Assembly (NCBI GenBank): GCA_019203745.1
Contig: CP078104.1
Coordinates: forward strand, 2,976,001-3,040,000
Length of the DNA: 64,000 nucleotides
Direction of reading: 5' to 3'
Source: Chryseobacterium sp. E1
GTDB taxonomy: Bacteria > Bacteroidota > Bacteroidia > Flavobacteriales > Weeksellaceae
Part shown: piece after piece, positions 20,481-31,515 of the stretch
Numbering within the stretch: the stretch's first letter is position 1
Layout of the letters: each line of letters opens with the position of its first letter
The notes under the pieces: generated by a model
Seen by the model: the letters and a program-made list of their open reading frames with translations, nothing else
What the model was told of the DNA's origin: nothing
Databases searched by the model: none
Position numbers and translations under genes: made by a program

Positions 20481-20692
20481 ATTTCTGTCTTGATCCATTT
20501 CTAAAAGCAGACTCCTTTTTTGTTAAACCTGTGATTAAATTTTAGACTGAGATTCAAAAGGCAGAGAAAAATTTAATTTTCTGTTATATCATCCTGAACG
20601 CTCTGTTTAAGGATATTTTTAATATTATTTTAAGGCCCATTTAAGTTTCTTTTAATCGCATCAGAGCAATTTTGTAATCTAAAATCAAAATA
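20481..20692 (+). promoter_or_regulatory. Upstream region of the efflux operon
   Basis: The 212 bases between the kinase and the outer-membrane gene contain several TTTAAG/TTTTAA-type repeats close to the operon start (20607-20658), which could be response-regulator half-sites. No exact spacing rule could be confirmed by eye. Confidence 0.3.
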
Positions 20693-21933
20693 ATGAACAG
20701 AATTGCAGTGCTGTGTCTTGCCGTTTCCTCATTCGTGGCAGCACAACAGCAAATGTCTCTTGTGGAATGTGAAGAAGCATTTCAGAAGAACAACCTCCAG
20801 CTGCTCGCCGAACAATACAACATCAATATGGCTGATGCAGATATCCTGCAGGCTAAAATCTGGGAATTGCCACAGCTGAGCGGTCAATTCAATGCTTACA
20901 ACCCTCAGGGCAAAAAGTTTTTTGATGTAGGACACTCAAAAGGAGCGGGAATTACCCAGCTGATTTATATGGGAGGCAAAAAGAAAAATGAAATTGCCTT
21001 TGCCAAATCGAATAAAGAACTCGCACAGCTTCAGTTTTCTCAGTTACTGGTTGATCTCAGAGCCCAGCTTCGCACTGCTTATTACAATCTTTATTACGAA
21101 AAACTCAAATTGGAAAACACCAATAAGCAGCTGGGGTATATGAATGAGCTTTTGAGCGCCTACAGGATACAGTCGGCAAAGGGAAATGTTTCTCTTAAAG
21201 ATGCCGTAAGACTTCAGAGCCTTGTGATCCAGCTGAACCATGATAAGCTTGAAATCAATAAAAACATTCTTGAATTTGAGCAGAATTTAAAAATTTTGAC
21301 TGGTATTTCTGAAGATATAGATCCTCAGATAACCGAATCGGAAGCCAAAGAAGCACTCGCAGCACAGCCTTTCGGAGACGAAGAAGAGCTGAAAAGCAAA
21401 GCTCTGGAAAATAACGCAGATTACCGGTACAATTTAAAGCTGATAGATAATAGTAAGTTATATGCCCAATGGCAGAAATCACTGAATGTCCCGGATCTGA
21501 ATGTAGGGGCAGGGTGGGATCAGGCTGGAGGTACTTTTAATAATGAAGCCAATCTTACCCTGGGAATTCCTTTGCCTTTATGGAGGGTAAATCAGGGAAA
21601 TGTGGAAAAAGCCAACTATGCCATTCAGCAAAATCAAAAAAATGCAGACTTTCAGAAACTAACCCTTTGAAAAAAGTGCAGTCTGCCTACAAAACCTGGA
21701 AAGCCCAGTATGACCAGCTGCTGGATATTAAAACTACAGATTTGCAGAATATGGAATTGGTATATAATGGAATGCTGACCAATTTCAGAAAAGGGAATGT
21801 CAACCTTATTGAATTTACAGACTTTATGGACAGCTACCGGGAAACCGCACTGCTGATCTATGATATGAAGAATGAGATCATGCAGTCTGCAGAACAGCTT
21901 AATCAACTAGTACAAACGAAAATCTTCTATTAA
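20693..21933 (+). CDS. TolC/CzcC-family outer membrane efflux protein (frame broken)
   Basis: About 413 residues with an N-terminal signal peptide (IAVLCLAVSSFVAAQQ). The body is helical, rich in Asn/Gln/Leu repeats such as RTAYYNLYYEKLKLENTNKQLGY, with a second, related half after PLPLWRVNQGNVEKANYA, as in the duplicated TolC fold. It forms the outer-membrane channel of the tripartite pump. One break near 21663. The next gene starts 4 bases after its stop. Confidence 0.9.
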
Positions 21934-21937
21934 AACA

Positions 21938-23023
21938 ATGAAAACTTATATTATCCCCGTATTGATGGTCTTATCATTATTGGCCTGTTCAAAAAAAAGA
22001 AGAAGAAAAAAACAATCAGGCTAAAAAGGCTTTGAACTCAGCAATACGATGCTCAGTTCAATTTCATTAGCAAAAGCTGAACAAAGGAATATAGAAGATG
22101 AATACAGCTTTTACGGAAAAATTTCTGCTGATAAAAACAGTTATATAGATGTTTACCCGCTCGTAGGAGGAAATGTATTGAGTGTAAATGTAGAGTTGGG
22201 AGACTATGTAAAAAAGGGGAAGGTTCTTGCCACGATCAGAAGTACAGAGCTTGCGGAAATTCAGAAAGATGTGAGTGATGCAAAGACAGATCTTGTGGTT
22301 GCCAAAAATAACCTTAGAGTTGCCAAAGAATTATATGAAGGAAAGCTTAATACCGAAAGAGATGTTCTGGAAGCCAAAAGCCAGCTGCAGAAAGCGGAAG
22401 ATCAGCTACAGCGGGCTACAGCTGTAAGCACAGTGTATAACGTAAAGTCAGGAAATATCTACAATGTACTAGCCCCGATTGACGGATATATTGTTCAGAA
22501 GAGCATCAATAAAGATATGCAGCTGAGAAGTGATAGAAGTGATAATATTTTTGATGTAGCCAATACAACCAATGTATGGGCGATTATGAACGTGAACGAG
22601 TCTGATATTGACAAGATCAGCCTTGGAATGAAAGCCCAGGTTTCAACACTTTCCTATCCTGATAAAGTTTTTGATGGGAAAATTGATAAAATATTTAAAA
22701 TCATCGATCCGCAGACTAATGCCATGCAGGCGAGAGTTGTTCTGGATAATGCCAACGGTCTTCTGATCCCGGAAAGCAAAGCAACCATCAAAGTTTCCAG
22801 TCTGGAAAATAAAACGATGCTGACCATCCCGTCCAAAGCCGTAATCTTTGATGACAATAAAAGTTTTGTGGTGGTCTTTAAATCCAGAACAGATGTGAAG
22901 GTTAAAGAGATTAAGGTTTTGAAGCAGGTAGGTGACATTACTTATATCGCAGATGGCCTAAAAGAAGGAGAAGAAGTGATTACCAACAATCAGCTATTGA
23001 TTTATCGTTCACTGAATAGTTAA
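21938..23023 (+). CDS. CzcB-type periplasmic adaptor lipoprotein of an RND pump (frame broken)
   Basis: About 361 residues. A lipoprotein signal with lipobox LSLLAC is followed by SKKEEEKNNQ. The adaptor (membrane fusion) architecture is clear: GGNVLSVNVELGDYVKKGKVLATI is the lipoyl half-motif, then a helical hairpin, then NVLAPIDGYIVQKSI, and a beta-barrel with VWAIMNVNESDI. It joins the inner-membrane pump to the outer-membrane channel. Near 22000-22030 the frame shifts twice (one extra A, then one missing G), cancelling out. Confidence 0.9.
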
Positions 23024-23083
23024 TCTGTTCAGCTATTTATAAAAAATCTTTCAACGGCTTTTTTAGGTCATCAATCTATCATC

Positions 23084-26000
23084 ATGAATAAATTTATAAA
23101 AAATATAATCGCTTTTTCATTAAAAAATAAAGCCTTTACCTTTATATGGGTGGCTATTTTAGCGTTGCCGGCTTCATAAGCTTCAAAAATATGCCGATTG
23201 AAGCTTTCCCGGATGTTACCAATACTCAAATTGTAATTATTACCCAATGGAATGGGCGGAGTGCAGAAGAAGTAGAACGCTTTGTGACAACCCCCATCGA
23301 ATTGGCCATGAGCCCGGTTCAGAAGAAAACCAGTGTGAGAAGTACAACCATGTTTGGCCTTTCCATTGTTAAAATTCTGTTTGACGACGGGGTGGATGAT
23401 ACTTTTGCCAGAAATCAGGTCAATAACCAATTAAGAACCATTAGCCTTCCTGATGAGGTAGACCCTGAAGTACAGCCACCCTACGGGCCAACCGGCGAGA
23501 TTTTCAGATATACGCTGGAAAGCAAGACAAAAGATTCCCGCAAGTTGCTTACCCTGCAAAACTGGGTGATTGACCGTGCTTTAAGAGGTGTTCCCGGAGT
23601 TGCAGATATCAATGTTTTCGGCGGCCAGGATAAAGTTTTCGAGCTGAGTATTGATCCGAGAGCTTTGGATAAATATAATCTGACTCCGCTTCAGGTATAC
23701 GATGCCGTTACGAAAAGCAACCTGAATGTAGGTGGCGATGTGATCGAAAAAAACGGCCAGGCTTATGTGGTAAGAGGTATTGGATTGGTGAAATCCGTGG
23801 CGGATATCGGAAATATCACCATTCAGAATGACAGTGGAAACCCTGTTCTGGTAAAAAATGTAGCAGAAGTGCATGAAAGCTCCATGCCAAGAGTAGGGCA
23901 GGCAGCGCTGAACAATCATGATGATACTGTAGAAGGAATTGTTGTAATGCGAAAAGGAGAGAACCCAAGAGAAGTTCTTGTAGGTGTAAAAGCTAAAATC
24001 AAAGAATTAAACGAAAAAGTTCTTCCAAAAGACGTTAAAATGGTCACTTTCTATGATCGGGATAACCTGATGGACTTTACCACACACACCGTAATGCATA
24101 ACCTTATTGAAGGGATTGTACTGGTAACCGTGATTGTTTTGATTTTTATGGCGGACTGGAGAACAACCTTAATTGTTTCTATCATCATTCCACTATCATT
24201 ATTATTCGCATTTTTATGTTTAAAGCTGGCAGGGATGAGTGCCAACCTGCTTTCGTTAGGAGCAGTAGACTTCGGAATCATTATTGACGGAGCCGTCGTC
24301 ATGGTGGAGGGTCTCTTCGTAATGCTCGATCACAAAGCCCATAAATATGGAACGGAAAAATTCAATAAACTGGCAAAAGGTGGCTGGATCAAACAGACCG
24401 GAACGGGTCTCGGAAAAGCAATTTTCTTTTCGAAGCTCATCATCATTACTTCCTTGATCCCGATTTTCTCGTTCCAGAAAGTGGAGGGGAAAATGTTTTC
24501 ACCGCTGGCCTTTACATTAGGATTTGCATTAATGGGAGCTTTGATCTTTACATTGACCCTGGTTCCTGTTCTTTCCCATATTCTTTTAAATAAAAATGTG
24601 AGGAAAAAAACAATCCGTTTGTTAACTTTTGGGATAGAATTGTTCTGAAAGGTTTCAATGTAACATTCAGAAATAAAAAAATGAGTATGATCGTGGCCAT
24701 TTCATTTTTGGCAGTCACTTTATTCTCCGGCAAATTTCTGGGAACTGAATTCCTCCCGCAACTGAATGAAGGGTCTCTTTGGATCACTGCAGAAATGCCA
24801 ATGAGTTCTTCACTAAAAGAATCATTGAAAACAGCCAATCTTTTAAAGAAAGATATTATGAGCTTCTCTGAGGTGACCGATGTTCTGGCCCAGACGGGGA
24901 GAAGTAATGACGGAACAGACCCGAACGGTTTCGGATTTGTACAGTTTGCCGTGAACCTTAAGCCCAGGGAAGAATGGAAACGTAAGATCACCTATGATGA
25001 ACTGATTAATGAGATTGATCAGAAATTACGGAGCTATCAGGGGATTACCTTCAACTATTCCCAGCCGATCTCCGATAATGTGGCGGAAGCGGTAGCCGGC
25101 TTTAAGGCAGAAAACGGAATCAAGATCTATGGGGATAATCTGGAAACCCTTGATAAGCTTGCCCATGAGATTCTGACAAAAATTAAAGATGTAGACGGGG
25201 TAAAAGATCCCGGGATCATTAAAAATATTGGTCAGCCGGAAGTGAGTGTGGTATTGGATAGGGATAAAATGGCTGCTTACGGAGTGATGCCGGCAGATGC
25301 TCAGGCGGTACTGGAAATGGCGTTTGGCGGAAAGACGGCTTCTGAAATGTTTGACGGCGAAAGAAAATTCCCGATCCGTCTCCGTTATTCCCAGGAATAC
25401 AGGAACAATGAAAATGATATTGCTTCCCTTATGGTTCCTACGCAGGACGGGGCGAAGATCCCTTTGAAAGAAATCAGTACTATTGTAAAAGACAACGGTG
25501 CAGCATTTATTTACAGGGATAATATCAAAAGATACATCGGCGTGAAATTTTCAATCCGTGACAGGGATTTGGGGAGTACTATCGCAGATGCACAGAAAAA
25601 GTGGCTACCGTTGAACTTCCGGACGGATATTCTGTAGGATGGACCGGCCAGTTTGAAAACCAGCAGCGTGCTTCACACAGGCTGGCGCAGGTAGTGCCGG
25701 TAAGTATCCTGATGATTTTCTTCCTTTTGTTTATCCTGTTCGGAAATATGAAGGATTCTCTTCTCGTATTGGCCAATGTACCTTTTGCACTGATCGGCGG
25801 AATCATTGCCCTGCACGTTACCGGAATGAATTTCGGGATCTCTGCCGGGGTAGGGATGATTGCTCTTTTGGGAATCTGTATTCAGAATGGAGTGATTCTT
25901 ATTACAGAATTCCACCAGAACGTTAAAAACGGGATGGATTTAGATGCTGCGATCTTAAACGGAGTGAAATCCAGGACCAGACCTGTGATTATGACAGCAC

Positions 26001-26179
26001 TGATGGCCTCTATCGGACTAATGCCAGCTGCATTATCTACAGGGATCGGTTCGGAATCCCAAAAACCACTGGCCATTGTCATCATTGGAGGACTGATTAC
26101 GGCTACGGTGCTTACATTGCTTATTTTTCCAATCATTTTCTGGATCTTCAACAGGTCTAAAAAGCTTGTTCATGCCTGA
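23084..26179 (+). CDS. CzcA-type heavy-metal efflux RND transporter (frame broken)
   Basis: About 1032 residues; a proton-driven inner-membrane pump. The N-terminus FKNMPIEAFPDVTNTQIVI is typical of the HME subgroup. In the fourth membrane segment, AVDFGIIIDGAVVMVE carries the D...D...E set that marks pumps for divalent ions such as Co, Zn and Cd, not the Cu/Ag type. Later segments include FLGTEFLPQLNEGSLWI, GLLMPAALSTGIGSE-like text and a C-terminal FPIIFWIF helix. Breaks near 23148, 24607 and 25600 each fit one missing base. Last gene of the operon. Confidence 0.93.
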
Positions 26180-26375
26180 TTATTCTTTTATTTTATATAT
26201 TAATTGAGCCTGGAATATTCTGTATTTCAGGCTTTTTCATAAAAGGAGCGATAAAAGGTTTTACAAAGATTTTTTCTATTCGGAAAAATGTGTAAATTTG
26301 CAGTCTCAATACGTTGAAATATAAGGTTTGTCCTTCATTGGAAGATAATATTGAAAGTTTTTTTAATAAAAAGTT

Positions 26376-26403
26376 TTTGGTATTTAAAAATTCATTATAT
26401 TTG
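26376..26403 (+). promoter_or_regulatory. Promoter of tuf
   Basis: TATATTTG at 26396-26403 matches the -7 box; TTTG at 26376-26379 is 16 bases upstream, slightly closer than the usual 19. The tuf ATG is 43 bases downstream. A second TAAATTTG box lies upstream at about 26291. Confidence 0.55.
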
Positions 26404-26446
26404 CACACCGAAAATTTGAAAAACAATAAATAAATAATTTTAAATC

Positions 26447-27633
26447 ATGGCAAAGGAAACGTTTAATCGTAACAAACCACACTTGAACATTGGTACTATT
26501 GGTCACGTTGACCATGGTAAAACTACACTTACTGCAGCTATCAGTAGTGTATTAGCGAACAAGGGTCTTGCTGAGAAAAAGATTTCTCTTCTATTGACTC
26601 TGCTCCAGAAGAAAAAGAAAGAGGTATCACTATTAATACAGCTCACATCGAGTACGAAACTGAAAACAGACACTATGCACACGTTGACTGTCCAGGTCAC
26701 GCCGACTATGTTAAGAACATGGTAACTGGTGCTGCTCAGATGGATGGAGCGATCTTAGTATGTGCTGCAACTGATGGACCAATGCCTCAAACTAGAGAGC
26801 ACATCCTACTTTGCCGTCAGGTAAACGTACCAAGAATCGTTGTTTTCATGAACAAAGTTGATATGGTGGATGATGCTGAGCTTTTAGAGCTTGTTGAACT
26901 TGAACTTAGAGATTTATTATCTACTTACGAATATGACGGAGATAACTCTCCAGTAATCCAAGGATCTGCTCTTGGTGCTCTTAACGGAGACGAGAAGTGG
27001 GTTAAGACTGTTGAAGAATTGATGGATGCAGTTGATACTTGGATCGAGCAGCCTGTTAGAGATCAGGATAAGCCATTCTTGATGCCAATCGAAGACGTAT
27101 TCTCTATTACAGGTAGAGGTACTGTAGCAACTGGTAGAATCGAGGCTGGTGTTATCAACACAGGTGATCCTGTTGATATCGTAGGTATGGGTGATGAGAA
27201 ATTAACTTCTACTATTACAGGGGTTGAGATGTTCAGAAAAATCCTAGACAGAGGTGAAGCTGGTGACAACGTAGGTCTATTGTTGAGAGGTATTGAAAAA
27301 ACTGACATCAAGAGAGGTATGGTTATCGCTAAGAAAGATTCAGTTAAGCCACACAAAAAATTCAAAGCTGAGGTTTATATCCTTTCTAAAGAAGAAGGTG
27401 GACGTCACACTCCATTCCACAACAAGTACCGTCCTCAGTTCTACGTAAGAACTACTGACGTTACAGGTGAGATCTTCTTACCAGAAGGTGTAGAAATGGT
27501 AATGCCTGGTGATAACTTAACTATTACTGTAGAATTGTTACAACCAATCGCTCTTAACGAGGGTCTTAGATTCGCGATCAGAGAAGGAGGTAGAACAGTT
27601 GGTGCAGGTCAGGTTACTGAAATCATCGAGTAA
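26447..27633 (+). CDS. tuf: Elongation factor Tu (frame broken)
   Basis: EF-Tu delivers aminoacyl-tRNA to the ribosome. Seen: [20 protein letters not shown] (P-loop), [20 protein letters not shown] recovered across the break, [15 protein letters not shown], and domains 2-3 with [13 protein letters not shown] and [19 protein letters not shown]. 395 residues after restoring one A in the run at about 26576-26580 ([17 protein letters not shown] expected). A break in tuf cannot be a real loss unless a second copy exists, so this is strong evidence for sequence error. Confidence 0.97.
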
Positions 27634-27651
27634 TTATTCTCTTAAAAATAT

Positions 27652-27690
27652 AAAAAGCTTCCGTAAGGAATCTCTTTACGGAGCTTTTTT
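27652..27690 (+). terminator. Terminator after tuf
   Basis: AGCTTCCGTAA / TTACGGAGCT stem with a one-base bulge and a T6 tail. Transcription of tRNA-Trp-secE-nusG may pass through it partly. Confidence 0.75.
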
Positions 27691-27695
27691 AAACT

Positions 27696-27766
27696 ACGGG
27701 CATCGTCCAATGGTAGGATACCGGTCTCCAAAACCGTTGATCAGGGTTCGAATCCTTGTGCCCGTG
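27696..27766 (+). tRNA. tRNA-Trp (CCA)
   Basis: Acceptor ACGGGCA/TGCCCGT, anticodon CCA in the loop CTCCAAA, T-loop GGTTCGAATCC, discriminator G. It sits between tuf and secE, its conserved place in Bacteroidota. Confidence 0.95.
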
Positions 27767-27778
27767 CAAATATAAATT

Positions 27779-27985
27779 ATGAGTTCATTTGTCGATTTTT
27801 TAAAAGGTTCTTATAACGAATTCAGACATAAAGTTGAATGGCCAAAGTGGGCTGACCTTCAGTCTTCTACAATTGTAGTGACTATTGCGACAGTGATTCT
27901 GGCATTATTTACCTTTGGAGTTGATGAATTGTTTTCAAAAGCAATCAGCAACATCATCGGAATGCTAATCAACTTGTTCAATTAA
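27779..27985 (+). CDS. secE: Preprotein translocase subunit SecE
   Basis: A 68-residue single-span membrane protein of the SecYEG channel. EFRHKVEWPKWADLQSSTIVV is the conserved amphipathic stretch before one membrane helix (VTIATVILALFTFGVDELF). It starts 12 bases after tRNA-Trp and is followed by nusG after 19 bases. Confidence 0.95.
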   Translation: MSSFVDFLKGSYNEFRHKVEWPKWADLQSSTIVVTIATVILALFTFGVDELFSKAISNIIGMLINLFN

Positions 27986-28004
27986 TTAAAAGTATTTTCC
28001 CATA

Positions 28005-28547
28005 ATGAGCGAATTGAAATGGTATGTGCTGAAAGCTATCAGCGGACAGGAAAATAAAGTGAAAAACTATATTGAGACAGAAATCAAACGTCTAGGGTTT
28101 GAGCAGTACGTTACTCAAGTGGTTATTCCTATGGAAAAGGTAATCCAAATTAGAAACGGTAAAAAAGTTCCTAAAGAGAGACCTTACTATCCTGGATACT
28201 TAATGATCGAAGCTGATCTGATGGGAGAAATTCCTCACGTTATCAAAAACATTCCTGGTGTTATTTCTTTCTTAAGTTTAACAAAAGGAGGGGATCCTGT
28301 TCCGATGAGAAAATCAGAAGTGAACAGAATGCTTGGAAGAATGGATGAACTTTCAGAATTTGCAAGCGATGTAGAAATTCCATATGTAGTAGGTGAAAAC
28401 GTAAAAGTGATCGATGGTCCTTTCAACGGATTCAATGGTACAGTTGAGAAGATTCTAGAAGACAAAAAGAAAATTGAAGTTTCTGTATTGATCTTCGGTA
28501 GAAAAACTCCAATGGAGCTAAGCTACATGCAAGTAGAAAAAGTATAA
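28005..28547 (+). CDS. nusG: Transcription termination/antitermination factor NusG
   Basis: 180 residues, unbroken. The NGN domain shows WYVLKAISGQENKVKNYIE and ERPYYPGYLMIEADL; the KOW domain shows GENVKVIDGPFNGFNGTVEKI. NusG binds RNA polymerase and couples it to Rho or ribosomes. In most relatives rplK follows directly; here 3.1 kb intervene. Confidence 0.97.
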   Translation: MSELKWYVLKAISGQENKVKNYIETEIKRLGFEQYVTQVVIPMEKVIQIRNGKKVPKERPYYPGYLMIEADLMGEIPHVIKNIPGVISFLSLTKGGDPVPMRKSEVNRMLGRMDELSEFASDVEIPYVVGENVKVIDGPFNGFNGTVEKILEDKKKIEVSVLIFGRKTPMELSYMQVEKV

Positions 28548-28567
28548 CAATTACTTATATAAAATTT

Positions 28568-28595
28568 AAAAGACTGCTGTTTCAGCGGTCTTTTT
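28568..28595 (+). terminator. Terminator after nusG
   Basis: AAGAC(T/C)GCTG-type stem (AAGACTGCTG / CAGCGGTCTT) closed by TTT and followed by T5. It separates secE-nusG from the inserted secreted-protein genes. Confidence 0.8.
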
Positions 28596-29163
28596 GTTTT
28601 TTACATTCGTTTGATATTAAGTTGATAGTGCCTTATAAACCTTCCTGCTGATAGGTTCGTGGTTGATTTCAGTCCTTTTCTAAGTTGTTCTTTTATCCTT
28701 ATAGCTTAATATCGAATCCGCAGAGTTATTGAAAGGCCAGTATATCTCTTAACCATCCCTAAAATTTTAATTTATCTGTGTTTGAATTAGAAAATATAAT
28801 AATATACTAAACCTGATTTGTAATTTTATTCTCAGGTGTTAGAGTTTTCATAATTTTTCATCATTATTTTTATTAAAAATTTAAATTCCGAATGATTGTC
28901 GGTTCCTTCTGTATGGGAGTTAACTGTAATTTATTTATCTCTTGTAGGGGATAAACGCCGGTTTAGGCTCTACTGATGAGGGTTTTACCTTTATAATTTC
29001 CTATGGATGGCATGCTTCTTGTAACTTGTTGTTCAGTTAATCCATAAAAATTTATTTTGCTTACTCAATACACAGTTTATTATGTGTAAAGGATTTCTTG
29101 TTTTGTATTACAATAAATACTGAAACATGAAAAAGTGAAATAATAAAAATAAACACATATCCA
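28596..29163. other. Intergenic region with no visible gene
   Basis: About 570 AT-rich bases with stops in all frames. No tRNA-like or strong hairpin structure seen. It presumably carries the promoter of the following secreted-protein genes. Confidence 0.6.
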
Positions 29164-29784
29164 ATGACAAAAATTATTTCGACAATCCTTTTGTTGGGTT
29201 TGTTCTCTATGACCAATGCTCAGGTTGGTATCAACACCAAAACACCTGAAAAAGATCTCACTGTTAACGGTACGATGAAAACATCCGGTATGGTTTTCAA
29301 AAAACCTATAGAAAAGCTGGGAGCTAATGAAAATTATACTTTTATTATTAAGTCTCCGGCTCCGGAAAATAAAATTACAGCTTATAATGATGCTTTCGTA
29401 CCTAACTCACCGGCACCTATCAATCTGATCCAGTATAAAATTACCTGTGATCCTACAGATAAGGATTGGGTGAATGAATTTGACACTAAAATTAATTCCA
29501 GCAAATTTTTAGTTGTAATTTCTTCATTCGGGTTTACCCAGCCAGTAAAAACCGGTTCTGCAGATTGGTTAACACCGGTTCCTCAGATTTTTGCCTATTC
29601 TACAGGTACAACATGGAAGCTTAAAGCTGATTATCAGGGGTTTGCTCCGGATGCCTCTTTACCAACAGGGGTATGGACGCTTAATCTAATGGTTTTTGAC
29701 CGTGCCTATGCAAAAGAGTTTAATCCCACACAGGCTATGGGGACTTCAACCACAGGAGTGGCAGCTGCACCTTTAATTCAATAA
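29164..29784 (+). CDS. Secreted protein with AQVGINT N-terminus, paralogue 1
   Basis: 206 residues, intact. A signal peptide (IISTILLLGLFSMTNA) is cut before QVGINTKTPEKDLTVNG, a start shared by many flavobacterial exported proteins. A beta-rich body follows, with FLVVISSFGF, GTTWKLKADYQG and GVWTLNLMVFDRAYAKEF near the end. No catalytic motif and no T9SS sorting domain. Strongly similar in layout to the next two genes (W.L.a.... and t..l.v..f.r shared), so the three arose by duplication. Function unknown; outer surface or periplasm inferred from the signal peptide. Confidence 0.8.
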   Translation: MTKIISTILLLGLFSMTNAQVGINTKTPEKDLTVNGTMKTSGMVFKKPIEKLGANENYTFIIKSPAPENKITAYNDAFVPNSPAPINLIQYKITCDPTDKDWVNEFDTKINSSKFLVVISSFGFTQPVKTGSADWLTPVPQIFAYSTGTTWKLKADYQGFAPDASLPTGVWTLNLMVFDRAYAKEFNPTQAMGTSTTGVAAAPLIQ

Positions 29785-29802
29785 AAATAAAAACATAACA
29801 TA

Positions 29803-30444
29803 ATGAAAAAAATTATCACCTTACTCTTTGCCGGTGGCACTTTTTTTACCGCAAACGCTCAAGTAGGAATAAATACAAATAATCCGCAGTCAACTTTGGA
29901 TGTTGCGGGAGAAACTTTAGTGGAATCTTATCTTGTGGACACGGTAAATTCGCCGGCAGGAGGAAATTATTTTCTTTTGACACGTTCTAAAGATACCACT
30001 CCGGTAGGAAAAGTGAAAATGATGGATATCGCTCTCAGAAATGTAGCACCTGTAAATGCCTATAAAGTTGTTTTAACAAACGTAAGCCAGGATGAAGTAG
30101 TGAACCTTAACACAGGCCTGGAAACCAATAAATATGTTATTGCAATTACCGGAGCCACTTTCTCAGCGGCTATTTCTGGAGCCAATACCAGTACAAATCC
30201 GAAATCTTTTGGAGCTTATTCTACAGAAGTAACTCCGGTTACAAGTGGAGGAAAGACTTATCATACCATTAATCTGAGTTTTAAAGGTGCCGGTACTGTA
30301 TCTTCTGCTAATGGTACCTGGACGCTTACTCTGAATGTATTTGAAAGATCTCTGGTAAAGGATTGGGGAACGTTTAATGGTTCTGTATCTGCTGCAGCGG
30401 GTTATAGAGGAGTTTCAACAAATACCCCGCTTGGACTTCAATAA
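29803..30444 (+). CDS. Secreted protein with AQVGINT N-terminus, paralogue 2
   Basis: 213 residues, intact. Signal peptide IITLLFAGGTFFTANA, then QVGINTNNPQSTLDVAG. It shares with paralogue 1 the central LETNKYVIAITGATF and the C-terminal GTWTLTLNVFERSLVKDW. It starts 18 bases after paralogue 1, so one message is likely. No known domain recognised. Confidence 0.8.
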   Translation: MKKIITLLFAGGTFFTANAQVGINTNNPQSTLDVAGETLVESYLVDTVNSPAGGNYFLLTRSKDTTPVGKVKMMDIALRNVAPVNAYKVVLTNVSQDEVVNLNTGLETNKYVIAITGATFSAAISGANTSTNPKSFGAYSTEVTPVTSGGKTYHTINLSFKGAGTVSSANGTWTLTLNVFERSLVKDWGTFNGSVSAAAGYRGVSTNTPLGLQ

Positions 30445-30455
30445 AAACAACACTT

Positions 30456-31134
30456 ATGGAAAGAAAAATTTATGTTATCATAATTATGTGTCTGGGAATT
30501 TTTTTAATGCTCAGACCGGTAGAGTGGGAATAAAGACAACCAATCCCACAGAGACATTAGATGTAAACGGAGATACCCGTACCGATGCTTTGTATCTTAG
30601 GAACCCCGGGGAACCTACCATGACAGGGGAAGCTTTCTTGCCACTTCACAGAATTCACTTCAGCTGTATAATCCAGCATTGGAAAGCAGTGGATTGTTTA
30701 ATTACCTTAAGCTTACTTTAACAGGAGTGTCAGGGGCAGGAATTACAGATTATGATACTAAGATTGATGCCAATAATTTCCTTCTTGTAGTTCATAATTA
30801 TGCATTCAAGCTTAATGATGGAAGTACAAGTGTGGCTTTGGATTTTGGAGATAACGGAATCAATGATAACCGCCAGGGTTCTCCGGATGTGGTTGCATTC
30901 AAAAGTAATGGAACCTGGCATCTTAAAGCAGCGTTCACCAATAATAGCAGACTGATTGCTTTTACATCAGCTAATCCTACAAGAACCTATAATAATTTTA
31001 CAGTAGAATTTTATCTGATGGCTTATAAAAGGCTCATTACAAAACAGAATTTTAGCGATGTAAATGCTAATCTGGGTGGAACGGACGGTTCTGCACAAAC
31101 ACTTACTAAACCTTCAGGGTTTAAAAACAGATAG
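30456..31134 (+). CDS. Secreted protein with AQxGRVGI N-terminus, paralogue 3 (frame broken)
   Basis: About 226 residues. The signal peptide (VIIIMCLGIFFNAQ) is recovered by restoring one T in the run near 30503, and a second break near 30630 by one A. After TGRVGIKTTNPTETLDVNGD come KIDANNFLLVVHNYAF, NGTWHLKAAF and NFTVEFYLMAYKRLI, matching the same positions in paralogues 1 and 2. It follows paralogue 2 by 11 bases. Function unknown. Confidence 0.75.
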
Positions 31135-31150
31135 AATATTTAAGAATATA

Positions 31151-31184
31151 AAAGGTCATTTTTCAATAAATGATCTTTTTTTTT
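31151..31184 (+). terminator. Terminator after the three secreted-protein genes
   Basis: GGTCATTT / AAATGATC stem with a six-base loop and a T9 tail. Confidence 0.8.
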
Positions 31185-31189
31185 ATTTT

Positions 31190-31440
31190 GACGAATTACC
31201 TGGCATAGATAGATGTTTTTGTGTTTTGCTTTGGGCAGAACGGGAAAGAATATCAGAAGTATACCCATACAGTCGATGTGTTGAAGTTTAAAGACTGGGT
31301 GAAGGCGGAGCTTTATATCCAGAAAAAGTGTTTCGGATAAAGAATTAGGTAATATTTTAGAATAAGATTGAGAATCATAAATCAAATTAAAAGGTCAGTT
31401 ATAATCTTGCTAATTTCTATACAAATGAAACCGTTTTAAA
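31190..31440 (+). pseudogene. Possible degraded remnant of a secreted-protein gene
   Basis: In one frame the stretch reads FVFCFGQNGKEYQKYTHTV, DVLKFKDWVKAELYIQKK, then stops; in a shifted frame text such as SDKELGNIL and NFYTNETVLKQKYRNI continues. It has a protein-like look (possible signal-peptide end before QNGKEY) but several stops, and I cannot name a family. Confidence 0.25.
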
Positions 31441-31515
31441 ACAGAAGTACAGGAATATTTAAAGTTCAGGATCTCAATTATTTTTTTAAAACTTTTTAAA
31501 AATCAGTAATATCCG

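Noticed and set aside
26447..27633. tuf as a pseudogene
   Set aside because: One added A in the run at about 26578 restores full EF-Tu; the same error type occurs across the window.
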